Part shown: one piece after another, positions 1 to 5,415 of the stretch
How positions within the stretch are numbered: position 1 is the first letter of the stretch
How the letters are laid out: every line of letters starts with the position of its first letter
Translations under genes and position numbers: made by a program
Assembly: GCA_020063545.1 (NCBI GenBank)
Contig: JAGUUF010000276.1
Coordinates: forward strand, 1 to 10,226
DNA: 10,226 nucleotides
Direction of reading: 5' to 3'
Source of the DNA: Cytophagales bacterium
GTDB taxonomy: Bacteria > Bacteroidota > Bacteroidia > Cytophagales > Cyclobacteriaceae
The notes under the pieces: generated by a model
The model's input: only the letters and a program-made list of their open reading frames with translations
Told to the model about the DNA's origin: nothing
Databases searched by the model: none

Positions 1-12
1 AAATGCAGCGCA

Positions 13-46
13 ACAAAACCTGCCTGCCGGCAGGCAGGTGTTTTGT
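13..46. repeat. GC-rich palindrome with extended A/T arms (hairpin; dispersed repeat or terminator)
   Basis: Positions 19-38 form a perfect 20-base inverted repeat with half-site CCTGCCTGCC and no spacer. It is flanked by ACAAAA (13-18) and TTTTGT (41-46), which extend the pairing after a two-base TG bulge. A third partial copy of the half-site, CTGCCTGC, follows at 47-54. The arms inside the palindrome are themselves tandem CCTG/CAGG units. The transcript would fold into a strong stem followed by a U-rich segment, so it could end an upstream gene that lies outside the window. It could equally be a copy of a dispersed extragenic palindrome. The symmetry is directly visible, but the role is inference. 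Confidence 0.7.
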
Positions 47-79
47 CTGCCTGCTCGGCACTATCCTTCCGACACCGAA

Positions 80-268
80 CTAAATTAAGAAATTACTTTT
101 ATACTTCCACCAACGTGCCACCATGCAGTACTTTTTCTCGGTTTTTAATTTTCTTGTCGGCTTGGGGATCGTACTTTTCTTAGTCTTAAGCACCTTAATC
201 ACTTCGCTAAGTTGTTTTTCTTCCTCTTTTGTCAAAAATCCAACTCCACCAACGAAGTCAACCGCCAA
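80..268 (-). CDS. Doubtful small lysine-rich ORF, possibly a gene remnant
   Basis: A reverse-strand frame of 62 codons would start at a TTG and is divergent from the downstream protease gene. The frame stays open up to a stop near 299-301 but has no ATG before the late methionine at residue 49. The peptide has a helical charged segment (LTKEEEKQLSEVIKVLKTKK, about residues 12-31) and then a basic tail ending KYKSNFLI. No known domain is recognised. The TKEEEK start of the helix resembles small Bacteroidota proteins I have seen, but I cannot confirm that. The lack of an ATG and of a promoter, together with AT-rich composition, favour non-coding sequence or a decayed gene. Confidence 0.2.
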   Translation of the reverse strand: MAVDFVGGVGFLTKEEEKQLSEVIKVLKTKKSTIPKPTRKLKTEKKYCMVARWWKYKSNFLI

Positions 269-336
269 CGTAAAAATTGGTTTACCCGGTTTATGGTATT
301 AACATGGTAAGGCATTAACTTGCTTGAGAATTGGGT

Positions 337-1767
337 ATGAAGCGGTTTACTTTTGTTGTGTTCATTTTTCTGATAGCCCTGGCGGGCGGAATTGCCGGTT
401 CATGGATTGCCACCCGGTATTGGATGGAAACCGACATAGCCTATTCCTCCATAGAACAGCACCAGCAGATGCAGTTAACGGCCAACCGTACCGACACGGT
501 TTATGATGTTCCGGCCGGGTTGAATTTTCTTTCCGCTTCAAGCAAAGTAATTGCCAGTGTTGTGCACATCCGTACCTCCTATGGTCCGGGTTCGTTCAGC
601 CTTAACCCGCTGGAGTACTACTACCGGTCGCCTATGCGCTCATCGGGGTCGGGGGTTATCGTAACCAGCAACGGGTACATTGTTACCAATAACCACGTAA
701 TAGAAGATGCCACCAACATCGAAGTCGTGTTAAACAATAACCAACGGTACTATGCAAAAATCATTGGCACCGACCCCAGTACCGACCTGGCGCTACTCAA
801 AGTAAAAGCCAGGGATTTGCCCTACCTTGCCTACGGTAATTCAGACGAAGTGCGGCTTGGTGAATGGGTACTCGCCATCGGCAACCCGTTTGATCTCACC
901 TCTACCGTAACGGCCGGCATTGTCAGTGCCAAGGCCCGGAACATCGGCATCCTGCGCGACCGCAACAACCTGCAGGTGGAGTCGTTCATCCAAACCGATG
1001 CCGCGGTTAATCCGGGCAACAGTGGCGGTGCCCTGGTCAATTTAAAAGGCGAGTTAATCGGAATTAACACGGCCATAGCCACTTCCACCGGTCAGTATTC
1101 CGGTTATTCGTTTGCCATTCCGGTGAGTCTGGTGAAAAAAGTAATTGATGATTTACAGGAATTTGGCCAGGTGCAACGCGGACTGCTGGGCGTTCAGATT
1201 GAAAATGTTGATGCAGCGATTGCCGAAGAGTTTAACCTCGCAACCAGCCAGGGTGTACTGGTACGGCATGTTAACAGAGGAAGTGCGGCCGAGCAGTCGG
1301 GCATCCGGCAAGGGGATGTAATTACTGCCATTGATAAACACCGGGTGAATTCGGTTTCGGAGTTGCAGGAGTGGGTGGCACGAAAACGACCGGGCAAAAC
1401 TGTAACGGTAACGTTTATTCGCCAGGGTAAAACCACTGAGGTATCGGCAATCCTCAAGGATAACTCAGGAAGAGAGGAACTGAAGCGGGTTGATGAACCG
1501 GTTGCCCTTCAGGGGATAATACTTGAAGAGGTTTCCCTGTCTGATTTGGCCCGTCTTAACCTGGAAGGCGGTGTACTGGTAACGGCTGCCGAAGGGAAAT
1601 GGAAGGAGGCAGGTCTGCAGAAGGGATTTGTAATCGGCTTTTTAGATAAAGTTCCTGTTGACGATGTGACCGACTTTACCCGTATGCTTCGGTATAAAAA
1701 AGGAGGGATACTGATTGAAGGATATTATTTAACCGGAGAAAAAAAATCATACGGATTAGACTGGTAA
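337..1767 (+). CDS. htrA: HtrA/Deg-family serine endopeptidase with two PDZ domains, membrane-anchored
   Basis: This is an envelope protease of the HtrA/DegP (S1C) family, which degrades or refolds damaged exported proteins. The ATG at 337 gives 476 residues; a TTG six bases upstream is less likely. Residues 4-26 form one hydrophobic helix after MKR, a signal anchor or uncleaved signal, so the enzyme should face the periplasm. The trypsin-like domain spans about 60-270 with the full triad: His120 in TNNHVIEDA, Asp150 in STDLALLKV and Ser229 in NPGNSGGAL. PDZ1 covers about 282-373 and carries the family pattern GLLGVQI and GIRQGDVI. A more divergent PDZ2 lies at 388-466 and includes GGVLVT and GFVIGFLDK. 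Length and order match DegP/DegQ-type proteins. The gene stands 37 bases before the dehydrogenase gene. The protease assignment is firm; substrates are not visible. Confidence 0.95.
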   Translation: MKRFTFVVFIFLIALAGGIAGSWIATRYWMETDIAYSSIEQHQQMQLTANRTDTVYDVPAGLNFLSASSKVIASVVHIRTSYGPGSFSLNPLEYYYRSPMRSSGSGVIVTSNGYIVTNNHVIEDATNIEVVLNNNQRYYAKIIGTDPSTDLALLKVKARDLPYLAYGNSDEVRLGEWVLAIGNPFDLTSTVTAGIVSAKARNIGILRDRNNLQVESFIQTDAAVNPGNSGGALVNLKGELIGINTAIATSTGQYSGYSFAIPVSLVKKVIDDLQEFGQVQRGLLGVQIENVDAAIAEEFNLATSQGVLVRHVNRGSAAEQSGIRQGDVITAIDKHRVNSVSELQEWVARKRPGKTVTVTFIRQGKTTEVSAILKDNSGREELKRVDEPVALQGIILEEVSLSDLARLNLEGGVLVTAAEGKWKEAGLQKGFVIGFLDKVPVDDVTDFTRMLRYKKGGILIEGYYLTGEKKSYGLDW

Positions 1768-1772
1768 AAATG

Positions 1773-1780
1773 TAGTTTTG
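1773..1780 (+). promoter_or_regulatory. Candidate -7 element for the aldehyde dehydrogenase gene
   Basis: TAGTTTTG matches the Bacteroidota -7 consensus TAnnTTTG exactly and lies 24 bases before the ATG at 1805, giving a plausible short leader. No TTG is seen at the expected -33 distance, so support is partial. The element overlaps the TTG at 1778 that would otherwise be a possible start codon, which argues for the ATG at 1805. Confidence 0.4.
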
Positions 1781-1804
1781 TGGCGGCAGTTCAGGCCGTT
1801 AATT

Positions 1805-3343
1805 ATGGATACATTTGGGATTCAGGACGCACTCACCGCATTGGGTGTTCAAAAATCAATGCCCGGTGTTTCTACCGGCATTAAAACCTATAAAACAACC
1901 AAAGAAATAAAATCAACTTCTCCGGTTGATGGAAAGTTGATTGGCGTTGTTTATTCAGCCGATGAGAAGACATTTCAGGCTGTTGTAGAGCAGGCGCATA
2001 AAGCCTTTCTGGAATGGCGTCAGTGGCCAGCACCTAAACGCGGTGAAATTGTGCGGCAGCTCGGAGAAGCCCTGCGCTACTACAAAGAGCCGCTGGCGAA
2101 ACTGGTTTCGTACGAGATGGGCAAGTCGTACCAGGAAGGACTGGGCGAAGTGCAGGAGATGATAGATATCTGTGATTTTGCCGTAGGGTTATCGCGGCAG
2201 TTGCACGGGTTTACCATGCACTCCGAACGTCCCAACCACCGCATGTATGAGCAGTATCACCCGCTTGGGGTGGTAGGCATTATTTCTGCCTTTAATTTCC
2301 CGGTGGCCGTGTGGTCGTGGAATGCCATGATTGCCTGGGTGTGTGGCGATACGTGCATTTGGAAGCCATCAGAAAAAACTCCGCTGTGCAGCATCGCCTG
2401 CCAGCACATTGTTAAGGAAGTATTCAGCAGAAACAACGTACCCGAGGGCGTTTCGTGCGTAGTAAATGGCGATGCAGCCATTGGACAATTAATGGCTGCT
2501 AATGAACTGATTCCGCTTGTATCGGCAACCGGTTCGGTGCGGATGGGCAAAGCCGTAGGCAAAACGGTAAGCGAACGCCTGGGCAGGGCTTTACTTGAAT
2601 TAGGCGGCAACAATGCCATCATTATTACGCCACACGCCAACCTTGATATGGCTATCCGCGCGGCATTGTTTGGTGCGGTGGGAACGGCCGGCCAGCGTTG
2701 CACCACTACACGCAGGCTGATTGTGCATGAAAAGGTGTATGCAACCGTTAAGGAAAAACTTAAAAAAGCGTACACACAACTCCACATCGGTAATCCGCTT
2801 GATCCGAAAAACCACGTTGGGCCTCTTATTGACAAGCAAGCCGTTGCACAATACCTGGCTGCGCTAAAACGTGTTTCGAAGGAGGGTGGAAAGTTTGTGG
2901 TGGAGGGAGGAGTACTCACCGGAAAGGGCTACGAATCCGGTTGTTATGTTAAGCCGGCCATTGCTGAGGTGAAGAACCATTTTGCTATTGTGCAGCAGGA
3001 AACATTTGCACCGATATTGTACCTGATTAAATACAAAACCCTTGAGGAAGCTATTGATTACCAAAACGGGGTTAAGCAGGGGCTATCCTCGGCCATCATG
3101 ACCAGCAATTTGCAGGAAATGGAAACATTCCTGTCGCATGCCGGCTCCGATTGCGGTATTGCCAATGTTAACATCGGTACATCGGGCGCTGAAATTGGCG
3201 GGGCTTTTGGGGGCGAAAAGGAAACGGGTGGTGGACGGGAGTCCGGCTCGGATGCCTTGAAGGTTTACATGCGCAGGCAAACCAACACCATTAACTACGG
3301 CAACACGCTGCCGCTGGCCCAGGGAATCAAATTTGATGTTTAG
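1805..3343 (+). CDS. amaB: ALDH7-family L-piperideine-6-carboxylate / alpha-aminoadipic semialdehyde dehydrogenase
   Basis: This NAD(P)+-dependent aldehyde dehydrogenase is of the ALDH7 (antiquitin) type. The family oxidises alpha-aminoadipic semialdehyde, in equilibrium with piperideine-6-carboxylate, to 2-aminoadipate in lysine and pipecolate breakdown in the cytoplasm. The ATG at 1805 gives 512 residues, the usual family length. A TTG at 1778 would add nine residues but sits in a candidate promoter. Visible residues are Asn164 in SAFNFPVAVW, Lys187 in WKPSE for cofactor binding, the general base Glu265 in LELGGNN, the nucleophile Cys299 in GTAGQRCTTTRRL and Glu399 in QQETFAPI. Glu118 in GEVQEMIDICD and Arg298 next to the cysteine match the pair that holds the substrate's aminoadipate end in human ALDH7A1. 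No lysine aminotransferase gene is adjacent, so the pathway role is inferred from the family. Confidence 0.9.
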   Translation: MDTFGIQDALTALGVQKSMPGVSTGIKTYKTTKEIKSTSPVDGKLIGVVYSADEKTFQAVVEQAHKAFLEWRQWPAPKRGEIVRQLGEALRYYKEPLAKLVSYEMGKSYQEGLGEVQEMIDICDFAVGLSRQLHGFTMHSERPNHRMYEQYHPLGVVGIISAFNFPVAVWSWNAMIAWVCGDTCIWKPSEKTPLCSIACQHIVKEVFSRNNVPEGVSCVVNGDAAIGQLMAANELIPLVSATGSVRMGKAVGKTVSERLGRALLELGGNNAIIITPHANLDMAIRAALFGAVGTAGQRCTTTRRLIVHEKVYATVKEKLKKAYTQLHIGNPLDPKNHVGPLIDKQAVAQYLAALKRVSKEGGKFVVEGGVLTGKGYESGCYVKPAIAEVKNHFAIVQQETFAPILYLIKYKTLEEAIDYQNGVKQGLSSAIMTSNLQEMETFLSHAGSDCGIANVNIGTSGAEIGGAFGGEKETGGGRESGSDALKVYMRRQTNTINYGNTLPLAQGIKFDV

Positions 3344-3346
3344 CGC

Positions 3347-3377
3347 CTTGTAAATTAAGCTTTAACTCCTATTTTTA
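3347..3377 (+). promoter_or_regulatory. Candidate Bacteroidota promoter for the response regulator
   Basis: CTTG at 3347-3350 and TATTTTTA at 3370-3377 are separated by 19 bases. This fits the TTG-N17-23-TAnnTTTG pattern with one mismatch in the -7 element. Transcription would begin near 3383, leaving a leader of about 25 bases before the ATG at 3408. The leader carries a partial tandem repeat, AATCCTT (3386-3400). It suggests the regulator is transcribed separately from the dehydrogenase. Confidence 0.45.
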
Positions 3378-3407
3378 ATACCACTAATCCTTTAATCCTT
3401 AACCCTC

Positions 3408-3815
3408 ATGGCTGGTAAGAAGTATCGTACGGTAATGCTGATTGATGACAATGAAATTGATAACCTCATCAATCAGAAAATGATAGAGGCAGCGTCTATC
3501 ACTGAAAACATTTATACCCACACCGGTGCAAAGAGTGCCATTGAATTTCTGAAGAACATGGAGCGGCTGGATGTAGCCGATAAAGTATTGCCGGATATCA
3601 TCTTCCTTGATATTGACATGCCGCTTATGGATGGATTTCAGTTCCTGGAAGAGTTTGAAAAATTGAGCGGCAATGCCAAGAAAAAATGTAAGATTGTGAT
3701 GCTTACATCCTCCATTAACCCGCAGGACTTCAGCCGCTCAAAAAAATACGAAAACGTTAAGTTATACCTGAACAAGCCGCTAACGCACGAGAACATTATT
3801 AAACTTGATTTGTAG
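3408..3815 (+). CDS. Single-domain response regulator (CheY-like receiver)
   Basis: This 135-residue protein is a receiver domain and nothing else, so any output must come through a partner protein or as a phosphorelay intermediate. The phosphorylation site is complete. Asp13 and Asp14 in MLIDDNEID bind magnesium, Asp68 in IIFLDIDMPLMDG is the phosphoacceptor, Thr100 is in IVMLTSS and Lys123 is in YLNKPL. The spacing is normal for the family. The C-terminal helix is short, ending IIKLDL soon after the lysine loop. No histidine kinase lies in the window, so the partner is unlinked or outside. The gene has its own candidate promoter and its stop lies 4 bases from the stop of the convergent helical protein gene. 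The fold is certain; the pathway is unknown. Confidence 0.92.
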   Translation: MAGKKYRTVMLIDDNEIDNLINQKMIEAASITENIYTHTGAKSAIEFLKNMERLDVADKVLPDIIFLDIDMPLMDGFQFLEEFEKLSGNAKKKCKIVMLTSSINPQDFSRSKKYENVKLYLNKPLTHENIIKLDL

Positions 3816-3819
3816 GTCG

Positions 3820-5268
3820 TTAATCAAACTCGGTCAGGTTTTTAATCAGTTTCTCATCTAGTTTTATCAGCAGGGTAGGGGCAAAATACGGAACCGTTTG
3901 TTGCTTTAGCTTCGGAATCACGGCATTTATTTTCTTTACCTTTTCTCGCTTGGCTTCGCTGGTAGAAATTTTCAGAATTTTCAAAAACAGCAAAATGTTT
4001 TCGCAACTGTCTTTTCCATACGTGCGTATCTGGCGCTGGATGCTGTTTGCCAATTGATTAAACAATTCATAATCGCGCATCAGCACGTACTGCAGTGCCA
4101 GAACGGATTTAACCTCCAGCAGGGCAAAAGGATGTTTTTTCATGCTCACTTCATTGAGCAGGTTGTTAATCAGCCGTGCAGCCTCCTCAAATTTATCAGC
4201 GTAGTATGCCGAAAGCGCCCGGTAAACAACATAGATCACATGTCGCGGTATATCCTGCACATCGGCTTCGTAATCAATAAAGCCGGCTTCATTTTCGGCA
4301 TACAGTTCGGCCTCGGTTCCCAGGCGCAAACCCCGCTCCAGTTTGGAGATGAGAAACTGTGCCGGGAACGTGTAGGTTGAATAGTTGGTAAGCAGGTTGG
4401 AGGCCGCATCATTTACTTCTTCGTAGAATTTCTCCGCCTGCCGGTAAACTTTGTAATGGTTGTAGTATTCAAGTTTTAAGAATTCAAACACCAGGTTCAG
4501 GTGGTAATAGATGGAATCCAGGTTATAGCTGTCGAATATCTTCTGCACCTTTACAAAAATATCCTCAATGCCTTCGGCTTCCTGTTCCAGGGTTTCATCA
4601 GGCTCTACAAACAGGCGGTGGAATACGTGCATGCAGCTTCGGTAAACATACAGGCGGTGCGATTCATACAGGTTGGCCACATTCTGCATTTCTTTCATCA
4701 GCAGTGAAAGGCCCAGTTTTTCCATTTCATCTCCGCTAAACAGGTAGCTGCCGTACTTACGAAAATAGTCGGCCAGCAGGTCTTCGGCTTTATCCAGCGC
4801 CAGCATATAAGCTACATGCCGGTTATACAGTTGCGAATACTGAAAATAATCAGGCGAATTAACATTGAGTTTTTTTAACGATTTGTAAATAACGGTAAGC
4901 TCGTTGGCCAGGTCGTAGTCAATCAGTTCTTTCTCCAGTTTTTTAAGCGTGGCAATGGCAATGGTGCGCTTTTTGGTAAACAGCACCTCGTTGATGTTGG
5001 CAACTTTGCGCAGCACATCCGTGCGCGGGCTTTCCAGTTGCTGCATCAGGTATTCCTCGATTTTCAGGTTAAGCCTCGATCGCAGCGTGTAATACGCGTT
5101 GGCGTTTACATCCAGCTCCGTCATAATTTTGTTATCGGAAAGCTGGCGTTCGCGCAGCGATTTGAGCAGGTAGGCTGATTTATCGGCATTGCTTTCAATA
5201 AGCGAATCGTGTATCGCTTTAAAATCTTTCTCCGAAAGTTGCTTAATGATGTTCTTGAGTTTGGCCAT
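3820..5268 (-). CDS. Helical TPR-like protein of unknown function
   Basis: I do not recognise a named family for this 482-residue protein. It has no signal peptide or membrane segment and should be cytoplasmic. It appears almost wholly alpha-helical and rich in Leu, Tyr, Lys and Glu. Residues 1-75 look like a compact helical module: SEKDF, then KSLRERQLSDNKIMTELDV, then NAYYTLRSRL. This suggests a winged-helix or helix-turn-helix-like arrangement, though that is only inference. Residues 100-470 show amphipathic helix pairs of the TPR/SEL1 sort, for example ALSAYYADKFEEAARLINNL at about 351-370, which is close to a TPR unit. No catalytic motif is visible. The ATG at 5268 is clear. The gene is divergent from the WG-repeat gene (147-base gap) and convergent with the receiver gene (4-base gap). 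It is intact and probably a real conserved protein of the lineage. Confidence 0.85.
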   Translation of the reverse strand: MAKLKNIIKQLSEKDFKAIHDSLIESNADKSAYLLKSLRERQLSDNKIMTELDVNANAYYTLRSRLNLKIEEYLMQQLESPRTDVLRKVANINEVLFTKKRTIAIATLKKLEKELIDYDLANELTVIYKSLKKLNVNSPDYFQYSQLYNRHVAYMLALDKAEDLLADYFRKYGSYLFSGDEMEKLGLSLLMKEMQNVANLYESHRLYVYRSCMHVFHRLFVEPDETLEQEAEGIEDIFVKVQKIFDSYNLDSIYYHLNLVFEFLKLEYYNHYKVYRQAEKFYEEVNDAASNLLTNYSTYTFPAQFLISKLERGLRLGTEAELYAENEAGFIDYEADVQDIPRHVIYVVYRALSAYYADKFEEAARLINNLLNEVSMKKHPFALLEVKSVLALQYVLMRDYELFNQLANSIQRQIRTYGKDSCENILLFLKILKISTSEAKREKVKKINAVIPKLKQQTVPYFAPTLLIKLDEKLIKNLTEFD

Positions 5269-5295
5269 TGATTAGGGTTAGGACCTGAAAATTTA

Positions 5296-5322
5296 CAAAA
5301 ATTATCAGACCGTGCAATGCAA
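5296..5322 (-). promoter_or_regulatory. Weak candidate promoter for the helical protein gene
   Basis: On the reverse strand TAATTTTTG (complement of 5296-5304) resembles TAnnTTTG with one extra base. A TTG (complement of 5320-5322) lies 15 bases upstream, slightly shorter than usual spacing. It would place transcription start about 20 bases before the ATG at 5268. Position is good; sequence match is only fair. Confidence 0.27.
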
Positions 5323-5379
5323 CTGTAGTACCGGTATTTCGGATGCAGTGGCCGATGGCCTATACCGGCTCGCAACGGG

Positions 5380-5408
5380 TTGGCTTCAGCATAAAGTTTG
5401 TAGTTTTA
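5380..5408 (+). promoter_or_regulatory. Weak candidate promoter for the WG-repeat protein gene
   Basis: TTG at 5380-5382 and TAGTTTTA at 5401-5408 are separated by 18 bases, one mismatch from the Bacteroidota consensus. AAAGTTTG (5393-5400) is a second near match directly before it. The ATG at 5416 follows so closely that this promoter would give an almost leaderless message, so an alternative start site upstream cannot be excluded. Confidence 0.27.
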
Positions 5409-5415
5409 ACAGCGA

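Larger units (their letters stand above)
1..336. other. Intergenic region upstream of the HtrA-like gene
   Basis: This stretch holds the palindrome at 13-46, the doubtful small ORF at 80-268 and AT-rich sequence between them. Near the protease gene there is a short direct repeat, GGTTTA, spaced by CCC (279-293). I could not find a convincing TTG/TAnnTTTG promoter for the protease: TTG at 277-279 is present, but no good -7 element lies at the right distance. No tRNA or other RNA gene was recognised. Confidence 0.5.

Noticed and set aside
2257..2919. A 220-codon reverse-strand open frame inside the aldehyde dehydrogenase gene
   Set aside because: It lies fully antisense to a gene with all ALDH catalytic residues. 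Its translation is rich in Ser, Pro, Thr and Cys with no recognisable domain, as expected of a shadow frame.
3408..5268. Receiver plus helical protein as a two-gene signalling operon
   Set aside because: The genes are convergent, so they cannot be co-transcribed; only a looser functional link is possible.
5329..5360. TACCGGTA palindrome and TGGCC-GA-TGGCC repeat in the divergent intergenic region, considered as an operator
   Set aside because: The units are short, not placed symmetrically about either candidate promoter, and are expected by chance in sequence of this composition.
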